From the NCBI RefSeq assembly GCF_001310085.1, contig NZ_CP012643.1, positions 1,767,001 to 1,831,000 of the forward strand: 64,000 bases of DNA. Reading direction: 5' to 3'. Below, one piece after another: positions 22,865 to 31,349 of the stretch. The translations under genes and the position numbers were made by a program. How positions within the stretch are numbered: position 1 is the first letter of the stretch; each line of letters starts with the position of its first letter. The notes beneath the pieces were generated by a model. It searched no databases. It was not told the origin of the DNA and was given only the letters and a program-made list of their open reading frames with translations. Source of the stretch: Rufibacter tibetensis. GTDB lineage: Bacteria > Bacteroidota > Bacteroidia > Cytophagales > Hymenobacteraceae.

Positions 22865-24364
22865 ATGATTAAGAACTGGAAAACGTATGGAGTTTTAGCG
22901 GCTGCTTTTTTCACTGCCGCTGGGGCCTCAGCACATAACAATGGGCTGCGTTCTGGTAAGATTGAAAATAAACTTTTAGTTATACAGTCCCCCCAGGAGC
23001 AAACAGAGTTTGCTTTTAGCGCAGTACAAGACAACTCGGCAGCCGGCTTAGTAAAACAAGGCAAAGCTGCATTAGAAGCTAACAAAACTGCCGAAGCCCA
23101 GCAACTTTTTGATAAGGCCTTGTCTATGACTAAAAACAAGGATAACAACATCAAAATCATGATTGGCGAAGCTTACGTGACCTCTGGTGTAAAAGATCTT
23201 TCTCAGGCTATTAAGGTGTTAGAGGAAGCAGTAAGCAAAGACACTAAAAATGCCAATGCTTACGTGCTTTTAGGCGATGCTTACCTGAATAACAAAACAG
23301 TTGATGGCGGTAAGGCAATGGCTAACTATGACAAAGCTATCGCTGCTAATAATAAGTTCGCTAAAGCGTATTTGCGCAAGGGACAATTGTACGTACAGTC
23401 TCGTAACTTCCCTCAGGCCAAAGAAGCGTTAGATGCCGCAGTAGCAGCTGATCCTAACTACGCTCCAACGTACCTTGAGCTAGCAGAACTGTATTACCGT
23501 GCAGAGCAATACCCTAAGAGCTCTGAGTACATCAAGAAGTATGTGTCTATGGCGGAAAACACGCCTGAGACTCGCGCTAAGTATGCTTCTATCTTGTACT
23601 TGACAAAGGATTACGCCAATGCTATGAATGAAATTCAGGCAGTATTGAAAGTAGATCCTAACAACATTGCAATGAACCGTTTGCTGGCATATAACTACTA
23701 TGACACCAAACAGTACGATAAAGCGATGGAGGCAATGACTGCTTACTTCAACAAGTATGATGAGTCTAAGCGTATTCCTTCAGACTATGAGTACTATGCT
23801 AACATCCTTTCTGAAAACAACAAACCACAGGAAGCAGTAGCTCTCATTGAAAAGGCGAAACAGTTAGACCCTAAGAACCCGTTATATGATGATCTTTTGG
23901 CAAAGCAATACCTGAGCCTCAAGAACTATCCTAAAGCGATTGAAGCATATAAATCTAAATTTGCGACCACGCCTCCTAACAATACCGATCTATTCTACTA
24001 TGGTTATGCACATGAGTTGAATGATGATTATAAAACGGCAGATAGCGTGTACGCAATCATCACTACAAAGAACCCTACCTACGCGTATGGTCACTTCTGG
24101 AGAGCCCGTGTAAATTATAGCTTAGACCCAGAGACGAAAGCTGGTTTGGCAAAACCCCACTATGAAGAATTCATTAAGTTGACATCTGGTGATAAAGAGA
24201 AGTATAAAAAAGATCTTATCACCGCAAACAACTATCTTGGCTATTACTATTATTTGAAAAAAGACAAAGCTAATGCCACCAAACATTGGCAGGAAGTAAA
24301 AGCACTGGATCCTACCAATGCTGATGCTGCTAATGGTTTGAATGGATTAAAAGCCATGAAATAA
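22865..24364 (+). CDS. Exported TPR-repeat protein
   Basis: A 499-residue protein with an N-terminal signal peptide (about 1-23, ending Ala-Ser-Ala) and then about ten tetratricopeptide repeats covering residues 60-495. Examples are Ala-Tyr-Val-Leu-Leu-Gly-Asp-Ala-Tyr-Leu and Ala-Pro-Thr-Tyr-Leu-Glu-Leu-Ala-Glu-Leu-Tyr-Tyr, spaced about 34-37 residues apart. TPR arrays are protein-binding scaffolds; here it is periplasmic. It follows the PstS-like lipoprotein by 38 nt and ends the exbB-to-TPR series, closed by a very strong terminator. The binding partner is unknown; the conserved neighbourhood suggests a Ton-linked envelope role. Confidence 0.85.
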   Translation: MIKNWKTYGVLAAAFFTAAGASAHNNGLRSGKIENKLLVIQSPQEQTEFAFSAVQDNSAAGLVKQGKAALEANKTAEAQQLFDKALSMTKNKDNNIKIMIGEAYVTSGVKDLSQAIKVLEEAVSKDTKNANAYVLLGDAYLNNKTVDGGKAMANYDKAIAANNKFAKAYLRKGQLYVQSRNFPQAKEALDAAVAADPNYAPTYLELAELYYRAEQYPKSSEYIKKYVSMAENTPETRAKYASILYLTKDYANAMNEIQAVLKVDPNNIAMNRLLAYNYYDTKQYDKAMEAMTAYFNKYDESKRIPSDYEYYANILSENNKPQEAVALIEKAKQLDPKNPLYDDLLAKQYLSLKNYPKAIEAYKSKFATTPPNNTDLFYYGYAHELNDDYKTADSVYAIITTKNPTYAYGHFWRARVNYSLDPETKAGLAKPHYEEFIKLTSGDKEKYKKDLITANNYLGYYYYLKKDKANATKHWQEVKALDPTNADAANGLNGLKAMK

Positions 24365-24369
24365 GCTTA

Positions 24370-24423
24370 AATAAAGGCATAAAAAAACTCCTCTTTATAG
24401 AGGAGTTTTTTTATGCCTTTATT
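24370..24423. terminator. Very strong bidirectional terminator
   Basis: Perfect 25-bp arms (24370-24394 and 24399-24423) around a 4-nt loop, with seven A on the left and seven T on the right of the inner stem. It separates the TPR gene from convergent rluD. Confidence 0.9.
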
Positions 24424-24467
24424 CTTGAAAGTTTCCTATAACCAGTAGCAAAAACCTTCTTACTTAG

Positions 24468-24527
24468 AACCCAAACTGGTAAGACCAAATGAACTGTGCT
24501 ATTCATTTGGTCTTACCAGTTTGGGTT
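24468..24527. repeat. Second long perfect hairpin between convergent genes
   Basis: Perfect 26-bp arms (24468-24493 and 24502-24527), starting AACCCAAACTGGTAAG, with an 8-nt loop and no flanking T run. It is unrelated in sequence to the terminator 44 nt away. It could be a backup terminator or a stability element. Confidence 0.75.
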
Positions 24528-24640
24528 AATTTCAGATAGATTTTGAAAAACAGGCTGGTAACAGAAACCAAATTAGAATTAAGGGCCATCAAAATATATA
24601 AATAAGTGGTAAGAAAATTTTTACTGACCCCACGATCAAG

Positions 24641-25711
24641 TTAAACATGTATTCTATCTTGAAGAACTTGGCCGTACTGTCGCCATCTTTCTAAACCAGC
24701 CTTAAAGTCATCTGGAAGATCGGATTCAAAGAAGATAAATTCACCAGTAGTAGGATGAGTAAACCCTAGAGACTTAGCATGAAGGGCTTGTCTGGGTAAT
24801 GCATCAAAAGTGTTTTGAACAAAGGCTTTGTAAGAGCCTGTTTGCTGCCCTTTCACTATTTTATCTCCTCCGTAAGTACTGTCATTGAATAGAGGGTGAC
24901 CTAAGTACTTCATATGAGCCCGTATCTGGTGGGTCCGTCCTGTCTCAAGGTTACATTTAACCAAGCTGCAGTAAGTGAAGCTTTCAAGGACTTCATAATG
25001 GGTAACAGCAGGTTTACCAAACTCCCCGTCGGGGTACACTGCCATTACTTTTCTATCCTTCAAGCTACGTCCTATATGGCCAATAATGGTTCCTTTCTGT
25101 AAATCTGGAACTCCCCATACAATGGCATAATAAGTTCGCTCAATAGAATGATCAAAAAACTGGCGAGCTAAGACTGCCATAGCTAATTCGGTCTTGGCAA
25201 TCACCAACAAGCCCGAGGTGTCTTTATCAATCCTATGTACTAATCCAGGCCTTATTTCTCCATTTCTGGAAGTGGGAAGATTTTGGAGGTAATAAACCAA
25301 TCCATTCACTAACGTGCCTGACCAATTGTTATACGCTGGGTGCACCACCATGCCAGCTGGTTTATTGATCATCATCAACTCCTCATCTTCATACATGATG
25401 TTCAAAGGAATATCCTCCGGCACTACATCCGTGTCTCTGGGCGGAGTAGCCAAGGTTACGGTAATAACGTCTAAAGGCTTGACTTTATAACTTGCCTTAG
25501 TGGCCTTACCATTTATCCTTACAGATTCTGCCTTGATAGCATCTTGCAGCTTGTTCCGCGTTACGTTGGGCAAACGATCCATCAGGAACTTATCAAGACG
25601 TAACAGCGCCTGGCCTTTATCAACCTGGATACGGTGGTGTTCAAATAATTCATCTGAATCAGCACCTGCCAAGTCCTCTAAATCATCTTCTCTGCCTTCA
25701 GGTAATTCCAT
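24641..25711 (-). CDS. rluD: RluA-family pseudouridine synthase (RluD-like)
   Basis: Isomerises uridines in 23S rRNA (RluD type: the helix 69 positions). The 356 residues start with an acidic tail, then an S4 RNA-binding domain (about 33-90, Leu-Asp-Lys-Phe-Leu-Met and Val-Arg-Ile-Asn-Gly-Lys), then the catalytic domain. The domain has His-Arg-Ile-Asp-Lys-Asp-Thr-Ser-Gly (159-167), with Asp162 the nucleophile; Asn-Lys-Pro-Ala-Gly-Met and Thr-Gly-Arg-Thr-His-Gln-Ile-Arg follow the family. Exact target positions cannot be read from the sequence. It is a single-gene unit with a TAnnTTTG box at 25743-25750. Confidence 0.9.
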   Translation of the reverse strand: MELPEGREDDLEDLAGADSDELFEHHRIQVDKGQALLRLDKFLMDRLPNVTRNKLQDAIKAESVRINGKATKASYKVKPLDVITVTLATPPRDTDVVPEDIPLNIMYEDEELMMINKPAGMVVHPAYNNWSGTLVNGLVYYLQNLPTSRNGEIRPGLVHRIDKDTSGLLVIAKTELAMAVLARQFFDHSIERTYYAIVWGVPDLQKGTIIGHIGRSLKDRKVMAVYPDGEFGKPAVTHYEVLESFTYCSLVKCNLETGRTHQIRAHMKYLGHPLFNDSTYGGDKIVKGQQTGSYKAFVQNTFDALPRQALHAKSLGFTHPTTGEFIFFESDLPDDFKAGLERWRQYGQVLQDRIHV

Positions 25712-25742
25712 GCGCTTTTGATGTGTTTTCCAAAATCTACCA

Positions 25743-25750
25743 CAAAAATA
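25743..25750 (-). promoter_or_regulatory. -7 promoter element of rluD
   Basis: TATTTTTG on the minus strand, 31 nt before the ATG. It overlaps the edge of the terminator of the upstream skp gene. Confidence 0.4.
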
Positions 25751-25786
25751 AAGAGCCGGTAACGATATACGTCACCGGCTCTTTAT
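25748..25786 (-). terminator. Terminator at the end of the skp operon
   Basis: Thirteen-bp perfect arms (25748-25760 and 25774-25786), ATAAAGAGCCGGT and complement, 13-nt loop, T run on the minus strand. It lies 22 nt past the last skp stop. Confidence 0.85.
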
Positions 25787-25808
25787 AATAATCGAAGAAT
25801 CTAAATCC

Positions 25809-26423
25809 TTATTTTTTCTTCTTAACAGGAGCAGAGTTTTGTACTGCTGGCTTAGGAGAAGTTCCTGCACCTGGAGTAGCAGCAGAAGCAGCTGGAGAAC
25901 CCTTAGGAGCTGGAGTTACACCTAGGTCTTTCAAAACTAAATCAGTGAAGCTGTTTCCATCTTCTGGTCCGTATAACAAAGCCTCAGCGGTGAAGATGTG
26001 GGTATAACCATTCTCTTTCGCTACTTTGTCAATAGCCTTCTGGATCTTGTTCATTACAGGTTCTAATGCTGACTGCTCTTTTTTCTGCAAAGAAGCGTCT
26101 GCATTACGCTGAAACTCTTCAATGGATGACTGCAAGGTGGTCAACTCTTTTTCTCTATCAGCTCTAACCACATCTGTCATAGTAGGAGCACCTTTTTTAT
26201 AAGCTTCTACTTTCTCCTGATAAGACTTGTACTTGTTCTGAAGCTCTTTCTCCAATTGGCTGCTGTGTGCTTTCAGGTCAGACTCAATTTGGCGGCTCTC
26301 GGGGAGTTGACTGATAATGTAATTAGCGTTGGTATAACCAACCTTTACGTTTCCTGTCTGTGCAAAAGAAGCCACACTTACCAGTAAAAAAGCGGCTACC
26401 AACAGAGATTTCAATTTGTTCAT
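25809..26423 (-). CDS. skp: OmpH/Skp-family periplasmic chaperone, copy 2
   Basis: Holds unfolded outer-membrane proteins in the periplasm for BamA. The 204 residues open with a clear signal peptide (about 1-21, Val-Ala-Ser-Phe-Ala-Gln), then Val-Gly-Tyr-Thr-Asn-Ala-Asn-Tyr-Ile (Skp strand 1) and a long charged coiled coil (about 45-125) for the chaperone tentacles. A closing strand follows, then an extended Ala/Pro/Ser tail ending in a basic Lys stretch, which is longer than in E. coli Skp. It is the last gene of the bamA operon, 22 nt after its paralogue. Confidence 0.88.
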   Translation of the reverse strand: MNKLKSLLVAAFLLVSVASFAQTGNVKVGYTNANYIISQLPESRQIESDLKAHSSQLEKELQNKYKSYQEKVEAYKKGAPTMTDVVRADREKELTTLQSSIEEFQRNADASLQKKEQSALEPVMNKIQKAIDKVAKENGYTHIFTAEALLYGPEDGNSFTDLVLKDLGVTPAPKGSPAASAATPGAGTSPKPAVQNSAPVKKKK

Positions 26424-26445
26424 TTTAAGTTACTTAGTAGTTTGT

Positions 26446-27126
26446 TTAATTGTTTTTCTTTTTAACAGGTGCTGCTTGACGCTTAGGCGTAACCTTTTTA
26501 GTTGTTGGGGTAGCAGGAGTAACTTCTGCTGGCAATGGCGGCACATCTGCCGGATCTTCTTTCAAAGCATCTGCCGGACGGGCACCTGCTATATTCTGCT
26601 CTTTAGAGGCTAAACCTAACTCTTCTAATACAAACTCTGTATAATCATGCCGCGGATCCGTATAAAGCATCACCACATCACCAGATTTGTCAAACATAAA
26701 GTTTAAACCCCTTGCGCGGACAATCTTCTCAACTGCTTCAAATAATTGATCCTGGGCTGGTCTTATCAACTCCTGGCGTCTTTTAAACAAAGCACCTTCA
26801 AAGCCAAACATCTTACGCTGGAACTCTCTTAGCTCAGTGTCTTTACGGTTGAGTTCCTCCTGACGCTTCTTCTTCATATCAGGCGTTAAAAGAATCTCTT
26901 CAGCTTGATAACTCTTTTGAAGCTTTTCAAGTTCCGCACGCATACCCTCTATCTCCTTTTGCCATGTTTGGGAGAGTTTCTCTACCTCTGATTGGGCATT
27001 AGCATAGGCAGGCATTTTCTGTAAGATAAAACCAGAATCAATATAGCCAAAGCGCTGGGCATAGGCGTCCCTTCCAAAGAGTAGAAACAAACCCAATACT
27101 AAAAAGCACCCTACCTTTTTCATCAT
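26446..27126 (-). CDS. skp: OmpH/Skp-family periplasmic chaperone, copy 1
   Basis: A 226-residue paralogue of the downstream gene: signal peptide to about residue 23 (Asp-Ala-Tyr-Ala), then Phe-Gly-Tyr-Ile-Asp-Ser-Gly-Phe-Ile-Leu, a charged coiled coil from about 40 to 125 and a C-terminal strand. A Pro/Thr/Lys-rich tail ends in Lys-Lys-Lys-Asn-Asn. It begins 29 nt after the bamA stop. Two Skp genes behind bamA is a standard Bacteroidota arrangement; the pair may form heterotrimers or serve different clients. Confidence 0.88.
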   Translation of the reverse strand: MMKKVGCFLVLGLFLLFGRDAYAQRFGYIDSGFILQKMPAYANAQSEVEKLSQTWQKEIEGMRAELEKLQKSYQAEEILLTPDMKKKRQEELNRKDTELREFQRKMFGFEGALFKRRQELIRPAQDQLFEAVEKIVRARGLNFMFDKSGDVVMLYTDPRHDYTEFVLEELGLASKEQNIAGARPADALKEDPADVPPLPAEVTPATPTTKKVTPKRQAAPVKKKNN

Positions 27127-27155
27127 GTTTACCTTAACAAATTCTGTTCCAACAA

Positions 27156-29726
27156 TTATCTGATCTGCTGGCCAATGATAAAGTGGAACTGACCTCCATT
27201 TGCTCCAGGTAAACCCGGAACGGTATCAAGTCCCCAACCATAGTCAAATCCAAGCAAACCAAAGGCTGCCATGAATACCCTGGCTCCTACCCCTACAGAA
27301 CGATACAATTTAAATGGATCGTATTCACGATAGTTTCCAAAGTTATTACCTGCTTCTGCAAAACCAAGAACAAACACGGTAGCAGCGGGGTTCAAAGAAA
27401 CAGGATAGCGTAGCTCCGCAACGTATTTGTTGAAAGCAATACCTCCAGCTCCGTTTGGAGTGATACTTTCGTCTTCATAGCCTCTCAAACCTATATAGTC
27501 AGTAGCCACAATAAAAGAACCTCCACCCAGGCCTGAACCACCTAGTTTAAATCGTTCAAACGGACCAATTTCTCCTTTAGAGCTGTAGGTTCCAATAAAG
27601 CCGAAGTGAGCCCGGGTGTTTAACACAAGCTTTCCATTACCACTTAGTGAATGGAACCAGGAAGCATCAAACATCCATTTGTGGAATTCAATCCATTGGA
27701 AGTTATTCACAGTACTCTTAAATAAAGAGTAAGGAGGGGTAAAGGTCACGTTCAGTCCTATGGAAGAACCAGAACGGGTATAGGTCGGGTTGTCAATGCT
27801 TGAGCGCGCGAAAGATGTAATGAAAGAAACGTTGTTTGCATCTCTAATCTTATCGGCCTCTGCATACCCCCGGAAAATGGTTGAGCCATTGCTCATGTTG
27901 TACCTGAAGTAAGAAAGAGAGTTACTCAGGGTAAAATAGTCATCTGGCCACCGTAATCTTCTACCAAGGTTTACACTCGCTCCAGAGATATCAATGAAGG
28001 ATTCCTGAATCTGGCTAAACTCATCACGTTGGTTAAAGCGTTGGATAGACTTACTTAAACTTACCGTTAATGAGTTTGGTCTGCGACCACCTAACCAAGG
28101 CTCAGTGAAAGAAAGCGAGTAAGACTGGTACCTTTTACCATTAGCTTGGATATTCAAAGCCAGGCGTTGTCCGTCACCGGAAGGAACGGGTCTCCACTCT
28201 TTAAAGTTAGTTGCCTTGCGTAGAGAGAAGTTATTCAATACTAAACCTACCGTACCCACAGCACCAAGGCCACCGCCCCAACCACCGGATAAGGTAATCT
28301 GGTCATTTGGACGTTCCTCTACCGTATAGCGAATATCTACTGTTCCATTTTCAGGGTTTGGAACAGGCTCCATTCCAATTTTCTCCGGGTCAAAATATCC
28401 TAAATTGGAAAGTTCACGCTGAGAACGGATCAAAGCTGATCTACTGAAGTTCTGCCCTGGTAAGGTCCGTAACTCACGAAGAATCACATGGTCACTTGTC
28501 TTAGTGTTACCAGCCACGGTAATAGAGTTTACTGTAGCTTGGGAACCTTCACTAAGACGCATCTCAATGTCAATAGAATCACCTTCTACGGCAACCTCTA
28601 CAGGTTCAATTTGGAAGAACAGGTAACCATCATCCATGTACAGAGAGGTGATGTCGTTTCCGCTAGGGTTATAGTTCAGACGCTTGTCCAACTCTTCCCT
28701 ATTGTATACATCTCCTTTCTCTAAACCCAACACTCTGGCAAGCATAGCATCATCATACAGATAATTGCCGCTCCAAGTAATGTTCCGGTAGTAGTATCTT
28801 CTTCCTTCATCTACTACAATCTTGATTCCTATTCTGTCCTCTGACATTTTGTAGATAGAGTCAGAGACAATGACTGCATCACGGTAGCCTTCTTTGTTGT
28901 AGAAATCAATAAGAAGCTTTTTGTCTGCCTCGTACTCTGTTCTGTTGAACTTAGCTCCCGTGAAGACCTTATAGAATTTCTTTTCTTTGGTCTTTTTTAA
29001 CTGGCGTTTCAGTTTTGTTTCAGAAAAACCCTCTTCCTCTTCCTTCCAGATACCAGATATTAAGCTACCTAAACCGCCCTTCACTTCATTGACAGGGTTA
29101 AGTCTTTCAATATCCAGTTCGCCAATGCGTACTTTCTCCCCTTTGTCTACTCTAATATCTAACGCAACACTGTTCGCGATAACAGAGTCTGGGGTTTGCC
29201 GGATAACTACTTGCGCGTTAAGGTAGCCTTTGTCCTGGAAAAATTTTTGAACAGTGGTACGGGTAGAATTGAGAAGAGCATCTGTAACAACTCTTCCTTT
29301 GTTAAGGGAAATTTGTTTCTGAAGGTCTTCCGCCTGCGCCTTTGTAGCACCGGTAAAATCGAACCGTGATAAACGAGGACGTTCGGTTAAAAAGAAATCA
29401 AGAAATATCTTATTCCCTTCAATTTTTGTAGCACGTACATCCACGCCACCCAAAATGCCTTGATCCCAAAGCTTTTGAATAGCGCTACTGATCGCATCAC
29501 CAGGCACATCAATTTCATCGCCTACTTTCAACCCTGTCAGAGAAACTAACGTAGTAGGATCTAAGAACTTAGCACCACTTACTGTGATGCCACCAATTTC
29601 GTATTTTTTAGGATTAGCGTAATCAACAGAGGTTGCAGCGTTGCTGCCCACACCCAGTCTGATTTGCGCTGTGGCAGTTATACCAGACGTCACTAAGAGG
29701 CATAACAGCCAAAAGTACTTACTCAT
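27156..29726 (-). CDS. bamA: Outer-membrane protein assembly factor BamA
   Basis: Core of the BAM machine that folds beta-barrels into the outer membrane. The 856 residues contain a signal peptide (about 1-20), about five POTRA domains (about 45-430, e.g. Tyr-Glu-Ile-Gly-Gly-Ile-Thr-Val-Ser-Gly-Ala and Gly-Ser-Gln-Ala-Thr-Val-Asn-Ser-Ile-Thr-Val-Ala-Gly-Asn) and a C-terminal 16-strand barrel ending Phe-His-Phe-Ile-Ile-Gly-Gln-Gln-Ile-Arg. Tyr-Thr-Val-Glu-Glu-Arg-Pro and Gly-Gly-Trp-Gly-Gly-Gly mark the barrel start. An insert after POTRA 2 with Glu-Glu-Glu-Glu-Gly is larger than in E. coli. Its ATG overlaps the uppS stop by one base (TAATG). Confidence 0.95.
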   Translation of the reverse strand: MSKYFWLLCLLVTSGITATAQIRLGVGSNAATSVDYANPKKYEIGGITVSGAKFLDPTTLVSLTGLKVGDEIDVPGDAISSAIQKLWDQGILGGVDVRATKIEGNKIFLDFFLTERPRLSRFDFTGATKAQAEDLQKQISLNKGRVVTDALLNSTRTTVQKFFQDKGYLNAQVVIRQTPDSVIANSVALDIRVDKGEKVRIGELDIERLNPVNEVKGGLGSLISGIWKEEEEGFSETKLKRQLKKTKEKKFYKVFTGAKFNRTEYEADKKLLIDFYNKEGYRDAVIVSDSIYKMSEDRIGIKIVVDEGRRYYYRNITWSGNYLYDDAMLARVLGLEKGDVYNREELDKRLNYNPSGNDITSLYMDDGYLFFQIEPVEVAVEGDSIDIEMRLSEGSQATVNSITVAGNTKTSDHVILRELRTLPGQNFSRSALIRSQRELSNLGYFDPEKIGMEPVPNPENGTVDIRYTVEERPNDQITLSGGWGGGLGAVGTVGLVLNNFSLRKATNFKEWRPVPSGDGQRLALNIQANGKRYQSYSLSFTEPWLGGRRPNSLTVSLSKSIQRFNQRDEFSQIQESFIDISGASVNLGRRLRWPDDYFTLSNSLSYFRYNMSNGSTIFRGYAEADKIRDANNVSFITSFARSSIDNPTYTRSGSSIGLNVTFTPPYSLFKSTVNNFQWIEFHKWMFDASWFHSLSGNGKLVLNTRAHFGFIGTYSSKGEIGPFERFKLGGSGLGGGSFIVATDYIGLRGYEDESITPNGAGGIAFNKYVAELRYPVSLNPAATVFVLGFAEAGNNFGNYREYDPFKLYRSVGVGARVFMAAFGLLGFDYGWGLDTVPGLPGANGGQFHFIIGQQIR

Positions 29727-30478
29727 TAAGAATGTGCTTTTTGTAATTGTTCGCTTGTTTTCCCAAAACGGCGTTCCCGTGCCTGAAAAGCAAGTATGGC
29801 TTCGTATAGGTGTTCTTTTCTAAAATCTGGCCATAAAAGATCTGTAATGTACAGTTCTGTATAGGCTAGCTGCCAAAGCAAGAAATTACTGATTCTTTGC
29901 TCCCCACTTGTTCTGATTAACAGCTCTGGGTCTGGTATGCCTGCAGTAGTAAGTGCACCACTCACCAGAGCTTCAGTGATAGCTTCAGGCTCTAACTCTC
30001 CGGCCTTTACCTGAGCAGCCAATTTTTGTATCACATTCACCAATTCCCATCGTCCACTATAGCTCAAAGCCAAGACCAGTGTCATGCGGGTATTCTGACT
30101 TGTGATTTCGATGGCCTCTTCCAGCTGCTTTCTGCAAGCCTGTGGCAGTGCTGCCAAATCTCCTATGGACTGCAACCGGATGTTATTTTTGTTCAACGTC
30201 TCGGTCTCCTTCCGGATGGTGCTTACCAATAACTGCATGAGGGCATCCACTTCATACTTTGGCCTTGACCAATTTTCAGTGGAAAAAGCGTAGAGGGTTA
30301 AGTATTTAACACCCAGTTCAGCAGATGCTTCTACTGTTTCGCGAACGGCAGTAATAGCATTCTGGTGGCCAAAAATCCTAAGATTGCCCTTTTTCTTTGC
30401 CCATCTACCATTCCCGTCCATAATAACGGCAACATGTTGCGGCAAATTGCCTATATCTATCTTTTCCTTGAGGCTCAT
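29726..30478 (-). CDS. uppS: Isoprenyl transferase (undecaprenyl diphosphate synthase)
   Basis: Cis-prenyltransferase that builds the C55 lipid carrier for peptidoglycan and LPS O-units. The 250 residues are the usual length. Asp21 in Ile-Met-Asp-Gly-Asn-Gly-Arg-Trp-Ala is the magnesium aspartate; Ser-Thr-Glu-Asn-Trp-Ser-Arg-Pro and the late Arg-Thr-Ser-Gly-Glu-Gln-Arg-Ile-Ser-Asn-Phe-Leu and Tyr-Thr-Glu-Leu follow the family exactly. It overlaps bamA by one base, so lipid-carrier and barrel-assembly genes are translationally coupled. Confidence 0.96.
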   Translation of the reverse strand: MSLKEKIDIGNLPQHVAVIMDGNGRWAKKKGNLRIFGHQNAITAVRETVEASAELGVKYLTLYAFSTENWSRPKYEVDALMQLLVSTIRKETETLNKNNIRLQSIGDLAALPQACRKQLEEAIEITSQNTRMTLVLALSYSGRWELVNVIQKLAAQVKAGELEPEAITEALVSGALTTAGIPDPELLIRTSGEQRISNFLLWQLAYTELYITDLLWPDFRKEHLYEAILAFQARERRFGKTSEQLQKAHS

Positions 30479-30554
30479 TAAAAAGAAATTTCAATGCAAT
30501 TTAGGAAAAGCTCACCATATAATACTTATTTCTCGTAATGCTTCCCCATTTACC

Positions 30555-31322
30555 TCAACGGATGGGGCAATTGATTTTGTAAAAAGTATAGGAAACACTT
30601 ACTCCATTGTAGAAGTAGAGGTCTCTGCTATTCGGATTCATTACCTGTTCGTTCTGCTCAACAAGATTATCAAACTTATCTGTGAAGAGAACTCTCACTC
30701 CAGCTTCAAAGCCTAAGTTCCAATGTTCAGATAAGGCATATTTAACGCCAGCTCCTACGGGAACCGCTAAAGCAAAGCGGGTTTTATATTTCTGCTCCTC
30801 GTCTGTGTTGGCAGGATAAATAATTGAAGGATTGATGGCAATGGTCTTATTATTGTAAACCAATCCTGCCGCACTTACTGTGAAATAGGGCGTCCATCGT
30901 AGATTACGCCTAAAATCATAGTAATCAAGGAAGTTGTAGTCTATACCTGCACTTAGCTCCAACACGCTTGTGGTTACATTGGCTCCTCTGTAGACAGACA
31001 AGGGCAAGTCATTGGCCAGACCAGAGTTTGTTCCCTCCTGATCTTCCGCACGCATTTTCCCTAGGAGTACCGCTGCTTTCCAGGCTAAAGAAGTAGATAT
31101 GTCTTTTTTATAGAAGAGGGTCAAAGCAGGCCTGTTGCTTTTCAAGCGATATCTGGGAGCCACATCACCCTTGTACACCACTCCTCCTATGCCAATACCT
31201 ATCTCACTAGTAGTTCTTGGCTGTCCCGTCTGTTGCTGCGCAGCGGCAGGTAATGCAAAAAAAACACTCCCTATTTGTACCAAAGTGCAAATAAGGAGTG
31301 TGCGTACTGTTTTTAAAATCAT
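30555..31322 (-). CDS. Outer-membrane beta-barrel protein (DUF6089-like), copy 2
   Basis: A 255-residue exported protein with a signal peptide (about 1-28, Ala-Ala-Ala) and an alternating-hydrophobic sequence through to a C-terminal aromatic strand, as in small eight-stranded barrels. Gly-Ile-Gly-Gly-Val-Val-Tyr-Lys-Gly-Asp-Val and Leu-Glu-Leu-Ser-Ala-Gly-Ile-Asp-Tyr-Asn match DUF6089-family outer-membrane proteins found beside uppS/bamA in many Bacteroidota. Function not established; it may help barrel biogenesis or LPS traffic given its position. It has the same plan as its upstream neighbour at 31350-32300 (27 nt apart). Confidence 0.78.
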   Translation of the reverse strand: MILKTVRTLLICTLVQIGSVFFALPAAAQQQTGQPRTTSEIGIGIGGVVYKGDVAPRYRLKSNRPALTLFYKKDISTSLAWKAAVLLGKMRAEDQEGTNSGLANDLPLSVYRGANVTTSVLELSAGIDYNFLDYYDFRRNLRWTPYFTVSAAGLVYNNKTIAINPSIIYPANTDEEQKYKTRFALAVPVGAGVKYALSEHWNLGFEAGVRVLFTDKFDNLVEQNEQVMNPNSRDLYFYNGVSVSYTFYKINCPIR

Positions 31323-31349
31323 TTACTCAAAATCAAAGGTGTTTCCGGA

